Source: Mucilaginibacter myungsuensis
GTDB taxonomy: Bacteria; Bacteroidota; Bacteroidia; Sphingobacteriales; Sphingobacteriaceae
Length of the DNA stretch: 64,000 nt
Assembly (NCBI RefSeq): GCF_015222005.1
Contig: NZ_JADFFL010000002.1
Span: forward strand, 496,001-560,000
Direction of reading: 5' to 3'
This document shows positions 44,128 to 51,280 of this stretch, piece after piece. Under the pieces are notes generated by a model. That model made no database searches, had not been told where the DNA came from, and was given only the letters and a program-made list of their open reading frames with translations. Within the stretch, counting starts at the first letter, position 1. Each line of letters opens with the position of its first letter. Position numbers and translations under genes: made by a program.

Positions 44128-44586
44128 CTAATGGTTTTCACGGTCCTTTGTATCCATCACAATGGTCACCGGCCCATCGTTTACCAAAGCTATCTTCATG
44201 TCCGCACCAAATATTCCTGTGGCGACAGGCTTGCCGATCAACTCGCTAAGGGTCTGTATCATCTCTTCATAAAGTGGGATGGCTTTATCAGGTCTGGCCG
44301 CCCGGAGGAACGATGGTCTATTACCTTTCTTAGTATTCGCAAAAAGTGTGAACTGAGAGATCAGTAAAATATCGCCTTTAACTTCAGCCAATGCTTTATT
44401 CATCAGCCCATTCTCGTCCCCAAACACCCGCATGCCAACTATCTTTTGGGCCAGCCATTGCAGGTCTTCGGTAGTGTCGGCATCCTCGATACCTAAAAGG
44501 ACCAAAAAACCAATACTGATCTGGCCGGTAATATTATTATTAACAGTGCAGGAGGCCTGCGAAACTCGTTGTAGGATAGCGCGCAT
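44128..44586 (-). CDS. dtd: D-aminoacyl-tRNA deacylase
   Basis: 152 residues. It removes D-amino acids and glycine mischarged on tRNA. MRAILQRVSQASC at the start, SQFTLFANTKKGNRPSF in the middle, and GADMKIALVNDGPVTIVMD near the end (the Gly-cisPro motif) are all diagnostic. I chose the ATG at 44586; an in-frame ATG 51 bases upstream would add a stretch unlike the family and encoded by repeat sequence. Confidence 0.94.
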   Translation of the reverse strand: MRAILQRVSQASCTVNNNITGQISIGFLVLLGIEDADTTEDLQWLAQKIVGMRVFGDENGLMNKALAEVKGDILLISQFTLFANTKKGNRPSFLRAARPDKAIPLYEEMIQTLSELIGKPVATGIFGADMKIALVNDGPVTIVMDTKDRENH

Positions 44587-44614
44587 GGGAAAGACAAGAT
44601 TATTAAAAAGAGTG

Positions 44615-44711
44615 AAGAATATAGAGTCAAGATGCAAGAGTAAAGTAAATGCTCAAAAAATGCAAGATCAGAACGTAATGCTTCTGTCTTGTTTCTTGAC
44701 TCTATATTCTT
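44615..44711. repeat. 18-bp inverted repeat pair between dtd and rsgA
   Basis: AAGAATATAGAGTCAAGA at 44615-44632 and its exact reverse complement at 44694-44711, 61 bp apart. The sequence between includes ATGCAAGAG and CTTCTGTCTTG, which are partly complementary too, so the whole can fold into a long imperfect hairpin. It could be a dispersed-repeat copy. Confidence 0.6.
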
Positions 44712-44721
44712 GATTCTCTTC

Positions 44722-45642
44722 TCAAGCGCGTGTGTCGTTCCCGTGATAGATGCTCAGGTAGCTTTCGTAACGGGAAATATCGATCTCGCCTTCCTCTACG
44801 GCTTCCAACACGGCGCAGCCGGGTTCGTTCACGTGGCGGCAGTTGTTAAAGCGGCATTGGTTAAGGCGGTCCCGCATTTCGGGGAAGAAGTGGCTTAGCT
44901 CGGCTTGCTCTATGTCGATCACACCTAACTCGCGGATGCCGGGGGTGTCTACAATAAAACCTCCGCCCGGTAGTTGGTGCATCTCGGCAAAGGTGGTGGT
45001 GTGCATCCCTTTGTCGCTCCAGTCGGATACCTCGCCTGTGCGGATGTCCAGATCTGGTAGCAGGGCGTTGATCAGGCTGGACTTACCCACGCCGGAATGT
45101 CCGGAGAATAGGGTTGTTTTACCGGTGATGAGTTCAGTGATCTGATCGATATTAGTTCCTTTTAAAGCTGAAACCTCGTAGCAAGGATAACCGATCTTTC
45201 TGTAGATGTCCTGGTATTCTGCCAATATCTCTAAGCCCTCTTTACTGAAAAGGTCCAGTTTATTAAATACCAGCGCGGCGGGAATGCTGTAGGCCTCGGC
45301 AGTGACCAAAAAGCGGTCGATAAACCCTAAAGAGGTACGTGGCGAGGCCAAGGTCACCACCAAAAATGCCTGATCCAGATTAGCTGCAATGATCTGTGCC
45401 TGTTTGGATAGATTGATGGATTTGCGGATGATATAGTTGCGACGCGGGTGAAGGTTATTGATCACGGCGTTATCGCTGCCGGGTTCAAACTCGATGTCCA
45501 CCACATCGCCAACGGCAACGGGGTTAGTAGTACTAAGCCCTTTTATGCGAAACTTACCTTTAATACGCGCTTCCACACGGCGGCCGTCGGGTAGTTGTAC
45601 TTGGTACCAGCTTCCGGTAGATCTGATGATGAGTCCCTGCAT
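44722..45642 (-). CDS. rsgA: Ribosome small-subunit-dependent GTPase A
   Basis: 306 residues. RsgA is a circularly permuted GTPase that checks maturation of the 30S subunit. The N-terminal OB-fold (QGLIIRSTGSWYQVQ) is followed by G4 NKLD, G1 GHSGVGKSSLINAL and G3 DTPGIRE, in permuted order. A zinc knuckle (CRFNNCRHVNEPGCAV) lies near the C-terminus. The ATG at 45642 is used; the in-frame codon at 45651 is TTG. Confidence 0.95.
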   Translation of the reverse strand: MQGLIIRSTGSWYQVQLPDGRRVEARIKGKFRIKGLSTTNPVAVGDVVDIEFEPGSDNAVINNLHPRRNYIIRKSINLSKQAQIIAANLDQAFLVVTLASPRTSLGFIDRFLVTAEAYSIPAALVFNKLDLFSKEGLEILAEYQDIYRKIGYPCYEVSALKGTNIDQITELITGKTTLFSGHSGVGKSSLINALLPDLDIRTGEVSDWSDKGMHTTTFAEMHQLPGGGFIVDTPGIRELGVIDIEQAELSHFFPEMRDRLNQCRFNNCRHVNEPGCAVLEAVEEGEIDISRYESYLSIYHGNDTRA

Positions 45643-45697
45643 GGGTGGCAAAATTACGGAATTGGGTTGATAGTTGTGATGGCTATCGCGTGGCGCT

Positions 45698-45799
45698 TAC
45701 CCCTTATAAACAGGTTCTGCTAAAGCAGAGCCCGCTGTATTCCCCTAAATTAGGGGAAAGTAACAGCCATGCAGTTTGTAATGCCTTTCATAAGGGGTA
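45698..45799 (+). repeat. 102-bp palindromic dispersed repeat, family A copy 2
   Basis: Ends TACCCCTTAT and ATAAGGGGTA are perfect inverted repeats, with an internal TTCCCCTAAATTAGGGGAA at 45740-45758. It aligns with the reverse complement of 5732-5831 throughout. It lies between divergent rsgA and the thr operon leader, about 75 bp upstream of the leader peptide ATG. Confidence 0.82.
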
Positions 45800-45826
45800 C
45801 TCCCCCAAAAACTATTTTCAAATAAA

Positions 45827-45859
45827 TTTGGACGCTAAATAATTATCTACCTATCTTGT
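45827..45859 (+). promoter_or_regulatory. Candidate promoter of the thr operon
   Basis: TTTG (45827-45830), a 21-nt spacer and TATCTTG (from 45852), an imperfect -7 element. Its position fits transcription starting just before the leader peptide at 45874. Confidence 0.4.
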
Positions 45860-45873
45860 CGTCATTAAATAAC

Positions 45874-45939
45874 ATGATCAATAACACCACCATTACATCA
45901 ATTATTATTACCACCGGGATATACCTCGGAGGGAAATGA
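45874..45939 (+). CDS. Threonine operon leader peptide (thrL-like)
   Basis: 21 codons, ATG to TGA, encoding MINNTTITSIIITTGIYLGG plus Lys. Five Thr codons (mostly ACC) and six Ile codons make up 11 of 21 positions, with a run TT-T-III-TT. This is the composition of enterobacterial thrL, where ribosome stalling at scarce Thr- or Ile-tRNA controls a terminator. It is followed by the terminator at 45971-46010 and then thrA at 46034. I infer that translation of these codons senses threonine and isoleucine supply. Confidence 0.8.
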   Translation: MINNTTITSIIITTGIYLGGK

Positions 45940-45986
45940 TGTTTTGGTACCATTCAAATAAAGAAACCGCAAAACGCCTTCCCTCC
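45928..45986 (+). promoter_or_regulatory. Antiterminator pairing of the thr attenuator
   Basis: GGAGGGAA at 45928-45935, the last codons of the leader peptide, is exactly complementary to TTCCCTCC at 45979-45986, the left arm and loop of the terminator. If the ribosome stalls at the Thr/Ile codons the 8-bp pairing can form and block the terminator; if it reaches the stop codon it covers GGAGGGAA and the terminator can form. Confidence 0.65.
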
Positions 45987-46010
45987 TAAAGAGGGAAGGC
46001 GTTTTTGTTT
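45971..46010 (+). terminator. Attenuator terminator of the thr operon
   Basis: AAAACGCCTTCCCTC (45971-45985), loop CTAAA, GAGGGAAGGCGTTTT (45991-46005) form a perfect 15-bp stem, followed by TGTTT. It lies between the leader peptide and the thrA ATG, where a terminator only makes sense as an attenuator. Confidence 0.88.
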
Positions 46011-46033
46011 ATGCACAATTGAACACGCTAAAA

Positions 46034-48484
46034 ATGAAAGTCTTAAAATTCGGCGGAACATCCGTAGGCAGCGCCCAAAGTATCAGCACGGTTATAGATA
46101 TCCTCAAAAAGGAGGACCTGTCTAAAGGCGCGCCCGTAGTGGTATTATCCGCCATGAGCGGGGTGACCAACCTGCTTACCCACATGGCCAACGCCGCCGC
46201 CACCGGTCAGGATTTTACGGCGCACCTGGCCGAGCTGGAAACCCGCCACTTTGGCGTGGTAAAAGAATTGCTGGATGTCCAAGCACAAAATCCGGTCTTC
46301 ACACGATTGAAATTGTACTTTAACCAGTTGGAGGACCTGCTGCAAGGTGTGTTGACCTTACGCGAGTTAACCCCGAAAACTTTGGACCTGATCGTCAGCT
46401 TCGGCGAGCGTTGTGCTACTTTGTTGGTAAGCCGTATCGCCATGCAATACTTCCCGGCTTGCTTATTTGTAGATGCCACCGAGGTGGTTAAGACCGACAG
46501 CGCGCACGGACAAGCCAAAGTTAATATGGAACTGACCGGTCTGTTGATCAACGACCTGTACCGCGCCAACAGCGATAAGATCCTATTCGTGACCGGCTAC
46601 ATCGCAAGTAACGATGCCGGTAACGTAAGCACTCTCGGTCGCGGTGGCAGCGATTACACCGCGGCGATATTCGGCTCGGTGCTGAATGCATCGGCTATTG
46701 AGATATGGACCGACGTGAACGGCATGATGACCGCCGACCCAAGGATGGTAAAGAAAGCGTTCTCGCTGCCTGAATTAAGCTATACCGAGGCGATGGAACT
46801 ATCTTATTTCGGCGCAAAGGTGATCTACCCGCCTACCATGATACCGGCTTTTTTAAAGCGTATCCCCATCGTGATCAAAAACACTTTCAATGTAGATTTT
46901 GAAGGCACAGTGATCCGTCATGATCCGGGTAAGTCTAAGTTGGCTATTAAAGGTATCTCATCGGTAAATAAGATCAGCATTATTAATTTAGTAGGTAGTG
47001 GCATGGTGGGCAAGGCCGGCTTCAGCGGCAGGTTGTTCTCGCTGTTGGCGAGGGAGCAGATCAACGTGATCCTGATCACCCAATCATCATCAGAGCATAG
47101 TATCACTTTCGCGGTTCAGCCTGAGGATGCAGAGAAAGCCAAGCTACTCATCGAGCAGGAGTTTGAACTGGAACTGTTAGCTAAAAAATTAGAGTACCCT
47201 GTGATAGAGGCCGAGCTTTCGGTATTGGCTATCGTTGGCGAGAATATGAAACAGACCCCCGGTATGTCGGGCAAGTTGTTCCATGCCTTGGGCAGGAATG
47301 GTGTGAATGTGCGGGCGATAGCGCAGGGTTCGTCGGAGTATAATATCTCGGTGATCATATCTGTTGTTGACCTGGCTAAGGCGCTTAATGCGGTGCACGA
47401 TGCTTTCTTTAGTCAGCTGAACAAGACCTTGCATGCATTCTGTTTAGGTACGGGCAACATCGGCAAAACCTTATTTAAACAATTGGATCAGCATAAAGAC
47501 TATCTTGAAAAGAACAACGGCATACAGGTAAAAGTGGCCGGCATCAGCAACACACGTAAAATGATGTTCGATGTGGATGGTGTAGACCTGAAGGATTGGG
47601 AAGATAAACTGCAAGCATCAGATGAACCGGCCGATTTAGCCGCTTTTGTAGCTAAAATGAAAAGTCTGAATTTGCCTAACTGTGTATTTATAGATAATAC
47701 GGCAAGCCCTAAGCCGATCGAGTTTTATGAGGAGATATTTAAGTCTAACATATCGGTTGTTACCTGCAACAAGATCGGTAACTCGGGCAGCTATCAGCGT
47801 TACAAAACCTTCAGAGATACCGCCCGCGCGCATGGTGTCGACTTTTTCTATGAGACCAACGTGGGTGCCGGCTTGCCGATCATCCACACACTAAAAAACC
47901 TAATGGGCAGCGGCGACCGTCTGCAAAAGATAGAGGCCATACTGTCGGGTACTATCTCATACATCTTTAACAATTTTAAAGGCGATGCCAACTTCCACAA
48001 TGTGGTAAAGACCGCGCAAGACTTAGGCTATACCGAACCCGACCCACGCGACGACCTGCGCGGCACCGACTTTATGCGTAAAGTATTGATCCTTGCCCGC
48101 GATGCCGGTTTTGAAATGGAAGCCGAAGATGTGCAGATCGACAACATCCTGCCACAAGCTTGTTTGGATGCTGCATCGGTAGATGATTTTTACGCTGCCC
48201 TACAGTCGGAGAACGTCTACTTTGAAGATCTGAAGAACCGTGCCGAAAGCGAAGGCAAGGTACTCCGCTATATCGGTAAGCTGGACAATGGTAAAGCAAG
48301 CATCAGCCTACAAATGGTAGATAGCGAGCACCCCTTCTACACCATGAGCGGCAGTGATAATATCATCGCCTTTAACACCGACCGTTACAGCGCCCGCCCA
48401 ATGGTGGTAAAAGGTCCCGGCGCAGGTGCTGAAGTTACGGCAGCTGGTGTGTTCGCGGATCTGATCAATGTGGGAGCGAACTAA
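46034..48484 (+). CDS. thrA: Bifunctional aspartate kinase/homoserine dehydrogenase I
   Basis: 816 residues, typical of fused ThrA. It phosphorylates aspartate and later reduces aspartate semialdehyde to homoserine. The kinase domain opens KVLKFGGTSVGSAQS and has GRGGSDYTAAIFG. Two ACT-like regulatory repeats follow (about 310-460; GMVGKAGFSGRLFSLL, GENMKQTPGMSGKLFHALG). The dehydrogenase part starts FCLGTGNIGKTLF and contains YETNVGAGLPIIHTLKNLM and the catalytic-lysine region GTDFMRKVLILAR. ATG 46034 is preferred over the upstream TTG at 46019. Controlled by the attenuator in front of it. Confidence 0.96.
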   Translation: MKVLKFGGTSVGSAQSISTVIDILKKEDLSKGAPVVVLSAMSGVTNLLTHMANAAATGQDFTAHLAELETRHFGVVKELLDVQAQNPVFTRLKLYFNQLEDLLQGVLTLRELTPKTLDLIVSFGERCATLLVSRIAMQYFPACLFVDATEVVKTDSAHGQAKVNMELTGLLINDLYRANSDKILFVTGYIASNDAGNVSTLGRGGSDYTAAIFGSVLNASAIEIWTDVNGMMTADPRMVKKAFSLPELSYTEAMELSYFGAKVIYPPTMIPAFLKRIPIVIKNTFNVDFEGTVIRHDPGKSKLAIKGISSVNKISIINLVGSGMVGKAGFSGRLFSLLAREQINVILITQSSSEHSITFAVQPEDAEKAKLLIEQEFELELLAKKLEYPVIEAELSVLAIVGENMKQTPGMSGKLFHALGRNGVNVRAIAQGSSEYNISVIISVVDLAKALNAVHDAFFSQLNKTLHAFCLGTGNIGKTLFKQLDQHKDYLEKNNGIQVKVAGISNTRKMMFDVDGVDLKDWEDKLQASDEPADLAAFVAKMKSLNLPNCVFIDNTASPKPIEFYEEIFKSNISVVTCNKIGNSGSYQRYKTFRDTARAHGVDFFYETNVGAGLPIIHTLKNLMGSGDRLQKIEAILSGTISYIFNNFKGDANFHNVVKTAQDLGYTEPDPRDDLRGTDFMRKVLILARDAGFEMEAEDVQIDNILPQACLDAASVDDFYAALQSENVYFEDLKNRAESEGKVLRYIGKLDNGKASISLQMVDSEHPFYTMSGSDNIIAFNTDRYSARPMVVKGPGAGAEVTAAGVFADLINVGAN

Positions 48485-48485
48485 A

Positions 48486-48513
48486 AGCCCCCTAACCCCC
48501 TAAAGGGGGAATT
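48486..48513 (+). repeat. CCCCCTAACCCCCTAAAGGGGG repeat, family C copy 1
   Basis: AGCCCCCTAACCCCCTAAAG, then GGGGAATT, starts one base after the thrA stop. Related copies are at 48721-48748 (inverted) and 49672-49697. Confidence 0.75.
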
Positions 48514-48572
48514 GATGTGCAAATCAGAGCATGTGCAGATATGCAAATGGAAAAAATAAAATAAAAAATAAC

Positions 48573-48664
48573 GTCATCGCGAGGAGCTTCTATCAGCGAC
48601 GTGACGATCCCCGATGAGCAGAGCCGTTCTGCTTATCCGCGATTGCTTCGTTCCTCGCAATGAC
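48573..48664. repeat. GTCATCGCGAGGA palindromic repeat, family D copy 1
   Basis: A 92-bp element with terminal inverted repeats GTCATCGCGAGGA and TCCTCGCAATGAC (12 of 13 pairs). It fills much of the thrA-thrB gap. A diverged copy starting GTCATGGCGAGGAGCTTC lies at 54555-54664. Confidence 0.8.
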
Positions 48665-48678
48665 AAAACTTTATAACA

Positions 48679-49674
48679 ATGAACGATCAATTAGAACAAA
48701 TAAAAGCCCAATCAAAAATAGCTCCCCCTACAGGGGGCCGGGGGGATTCGTCCGTGTCGGTCTTCGCCCCCGCCACTGTAGCCAATGTGGTATGTGGCTT
48801 CGACGTATTAGGCTTTGCCGTAGACGCCCCCGGCGATGAAGTAGTAATGCGTGTGACCGGCAAACCCGGCATCACCATCAGCAAGATCACCGGCGATAAT
48901 GGTCGCCTACCGATGGATCCTGCTAAGAACACGGTGAGCGTAAGTGTAAAACATTACTTGGAGAGTATTGGTCGCACCGATTTAGGTTTAGATATCGAAC
49001 TGCATAAAAAAATGCCGATCGGTAGCGGACTGGGTTCAAGCTCGGCAAGCACAGTGGCGGGACTGTTCGCCGCAAAGACCTTGCTGAATGACCAGCGCGA
49101 TGTGGCCCAACTGCTTCCTTTTGCTATGAAAGGCGAGGAAATGGCCTGCGGTCACGGTCATGCTGACAACGTGGCCCCGGCGCTGATGGGAGGCTTTGTG
49201 CTGATCCGCAGCTACGAGCCTTTGGACGTAGTGCGTTTACCGCATCCAAAAGACCTGTGGTGTGCTATCGTATTCCCCGATGTGGATGTGCCTACCCGCG
49301 AGGCCAGACAGATCATCCGCAATAAGATCAATATGAAGGATGCCGTTACCCAATGGGGCAACGTAGCCGGATTGGTAAGTGGTCTGTTCATGAACGATAT
49401 CGACCTGATCGGCCGCAGTATGAAGGACGTACTGGTAGAACCTGTACGCAGCATGCTGATCCCCGGCTTTTACCAAATGCGCCAAATGGCGATGGAGTTA
49501 GGCGCGGTAAGTTTCGGTATATCGGGATCCGGCCCATCGGTGTTCGCCTTTACAAAAGATGAACAGACAGCGCATGCCGTCATTCAAAAACTACAAGCGT
49601 TTTTGAGCGGGATGAAGATCCATTCAGAGAGTTATGTATCAACTGTAAATGATACGGGGCCGAGAGTTTTGTAG
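48679..49674 (+). CDS. thrB: Homoserine kinase
   Basis: 331 residues, GHMP kinase fold. It phosphorylates homoserine before threonine synthase. The conserved start of the fold is SVSVFAPATVANVVCGFDVL, the ATP loop is IGSGLGSSSASTVAGL (about 114-129), and the C-terminal GHMP motif is FGISGSGPSVFAF. Residues about 15-24 (APPTGGRG) before the fold are encoded by an inverted copy of the family C repeat, so the first 25 residues look like an acquired extension; a GTG at 48754 is an alternative start. The TAG stop is itself the first triplet of another repeat copy. Confidence 0.93.
   Translation: MNDQLEQIKAQSKIAPPTGGRGDSSVSVFAPATVANVVCGFDVLGFAVDAPGDEVVMRVTGKPGITISKITGDNGRLPMDPAKNTVSVSVKHYLESIGRTDLGLDIELHKKMPIGSGLGSSSASTVAGLFAAKTLLNDQRDVAQLLPFAMKGEEMACGHGHADNVAPALMGGFVLIRSYEPLDVVRLPHPKDLWCAIVFPDVDVPTREARQIIRNKINMKDAVTQWGNVAGLVSGLFMNDIDLIGRSMKDVLVEPVRSMLIPGFYQMRQMAMELGAVSFGISGSGPSVFAFTKDEQTAHAVIQKLQAFLSGMKIHSESYVSTVNDTGPRVL
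48721..48748 (-). repeat. Family C repeat inside the thrB coding region
   Basis: GCTCCCCCTACAGGGGGCCG, then GGGGGATT, is the reverse complement pattern of copy 1 (CCCCC, spacer, CCCCCT, AGGGGGA) with substitutions. It is in frame and translated as APPTGGRGD. Confidence 0.65.
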
Positions 49675-49697
49675 CCCCTAACCCCCTAAAGGGGAAC
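49672..49697 (+). repeat. Family C repeat containing the thrB stop codon
   Basis: TAGCCCCTAACCCCCTAAAG, then GGGAAC. The initial TAG is the thrB stop. It has the same orientation as copy 1. Confidence 0.75.
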
Positions 49698-49720
49698 AAA
49701 TGTGCAGATGAAGAACAGTT

Positions 49721-49846
49721 GTTTCCCCTCTCGAGAGGGGACGCGCTGAACTAACATAAACATAAACTTTCATAGGGGTGCGTCCTTTCGCAGACTATGC
49801 AAACGCAGAACACACCCCTGACCCCTCTCAAGAGGGGAAGCGCGAC
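49721..49846 (-). repeat. 126-bp dispersed repeat, family B copy 2
   Basis: The reverse complement aligns along its length with 21016-21143: GTCnCGCTTCCCC, GGGGTCAGGGGTGTGT, CGTTTGCA, GCGAAAGGACnCACC. GTTTCCCCTCTCGAGAGGGG marks the left end. It sits in the thrB-thrC gap. Confidence 0.8.
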
Positions 49847-49869
49847 GGCGACCATAAATAGTAAAGAAA

Positions 49870-49904
49870 GAAATCGGTGAAATCCTCCGAAAATCTGTGA
49901 GATC
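49870..49904 (-). repeat. AATCGGTGAAATC repeat, family E copy 1
   Basis: GAAATCGGTGAAATC, a short linker, then AAAATCTGTGAGATC ends 6 bp before the thrC ATG. Two more copies, mutually inverted, flank the accB-accC gap at 59293-59432. Confidence 0.7.
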
Positions 49905-49910
49905 AAGAAA

Positions 49911-51218
49911 ATGAAATTATATAGTACCAATAACCCATCATCACGCGTATCATTCAAAGATGCCGTTTTTAATAGCATGCCGCAGGATAAAGGCCTTTAT
50001 ATGCCTGTCGAGATACCGCGTTTACAGCAGGAATTTTTAGACAACTTGGATAAATACACATTACCTGAGATCGCTTTTACAGTAGCGCAACATTTATTAG
50101 CGGGTGCGATTCCCGATGGCGACCTAAAAACCTTAATAGATGACGCGATCAACTTTGATGCCCCGATAGTGGAATTAGAAGAAAATGTTTACGTGTTGGA
50201 GTTATTCCACGGGCCATCCTTGGCATTTAAAGATTTTGGTGCAAGGTTTATGAGCCGGGTGATGGCCTATTTTTTAGAGGAGGGCGAGAAACAATTAGAC
50301 GTGTTGGTAGCTACATCCGGCGATACCGGTAGTGCTGTTGCCCTGGGTTTTTTAGGTGTGCCGAATACCCGTGTTACCATCCTTTATCCTAAAGGAAAAG
50401 TAAGTGGCATACAAGAGCAACAACTCACCACTAACGGACAGAACATCCGCGCGCTGGAAGTTGAAGGCACTTTCGACGATTGCCAGGCTTTGGTTAAACA
50501 AGCCTTTACTGATGCGGAACTGAACGAGAAATTCAGGCTAACATCGGCCAATTCGATCAATATCGCCCGTTTGGTCCCGCAGACTTTTTATTACTTTAAT
50601 GCTTACGCGCAATTACTGCGTCAAGGTAAAAAGAAAGTTGTGTTCGCTGTGCCGAGTGGTAATTTTGGAAACATTGGCGCAGGTTTGTTAGCCTGGAAGA
50701 TGGGTTTGCCTGTTGAACAATTCCTCGCGGCTACCAATGCCAATGATACCGTGCCCGAATTTTTGAAAACAGGTGTGTATCAACCCAAAGCAACCGTGGC
50801 AACCTTGAGTAACGCCATGGATGTAAGCTCGCCAAGTAACTGGGTGCGTATCGCGGATCTTTTTAAAAGCGATACCGAGGCTTTAAAAGAATTGATCACC
50901 GGTTACAGTTATGATGATGAGGTTACTTTAAAAGGTGTAGTTAAAATATTTAGCGACTACAAGTACGTGGCTTGTCCGCATACTGCGATAGCCTGGACGG
51001 CGTTGAAAGACTGGTTAGCGAAACAGAATGATGCTGAATTGGCTGGTGTATTCCTGTCGACTGCTCATCCCTGCAAGTTCCCGGATGTATTTCCGGAGCA
51101 GATCGGCAAGGCGGTGGTCATTCCGGAGCAGGTGAAAGCATTGGGTGATAAACCCAAACAGGCTACTGGATTAAAAGCAGACTTTGATGCGTTTAAGCAA
51201 TATTTGTTAACGCATTAA
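49911..51218 (+). CDS. thrC: Threonine synthase
   Basis: 435 residues, PLP-dependent. It converts O-phosphohomoserine to threonine. YSTNNPSSRVSFKDAV and LYMPVEIPRL mark the N-terminus. The PLP lysine is Lys107 in HGPSLAFKDFGARFM, with ATSGDTGSAVALGF as the phosphate-binding loop and PSGNFGNIGAGLLAWKMG further on. The length and the N-terminal domain fit the ThrC subfamily of E. coli and yeast type. Last gene of the operon, with a strong terminator 22 bp after the stop. Confidence 0.95.
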   Translation: MKLYSTNNPSSRVSFKDAVFNSMPQDKGLYMPVEIPRLQQEFLDNLDKYTLPEIAFTVAQHLLAGAIPDGDLKTLIDDAINFDAPIVELEENVYVLELFHGPSLAFKDFGARFMSRVMAYFLEEGEKQLDVLVATSGDTGSAVALGFLGVPNTRVTILYPKGKVSGIQEQQLTTNGQNIRALEVEGTFDDCQALVKQAFTDAELNEKFRLTSANSINIARLVPQTFYYFNAYAQLLRQGKKKVVFAVPSGNFGNIGAGLLAWKMGLPVEQFLAATNANDTVPEFLKTGVYQPKATVATLSNAMDVSSPSNWVRIADLFKSDTEALKELITGYSYDDEVTLKGVVKIFSDYKYVACPHTAIAWTALKDWLAKQNDAELAGVFLSTAHPCKFPDVFPEQIGKAVVIPEQVKALGDKPKQATGLKADFDAFKQYLLTH

Positions 51219-51240
51219 TGCGCTCTATCATACTGCTAAA

Positions 51241-51280
51241 CAAAATGGGCCCTCGTTTTTTGCGAGGGGCCATTTTGTTT
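51241..51280. terminator. Bidirectional terminator between thrC and the amidohydrolase
   Basis: AAATGGGCCCTCG and CGAGGGGCCATTT pair, with one mismatch, around a T-rich loop. TTTTGTTT follows on both strands, so it can end both convergent transcripts. Its edge overlaps the stop codon at 51279. Confidence 0.85.

Noticed and set aside
45936..45989. A second short frame starting at the stop of the thr leader peptide (ATGA overlap)
   Set aside because: It ends inside the terminator loop and has no Thr/Ile enrichment; the first frame alone explains the attenuator.
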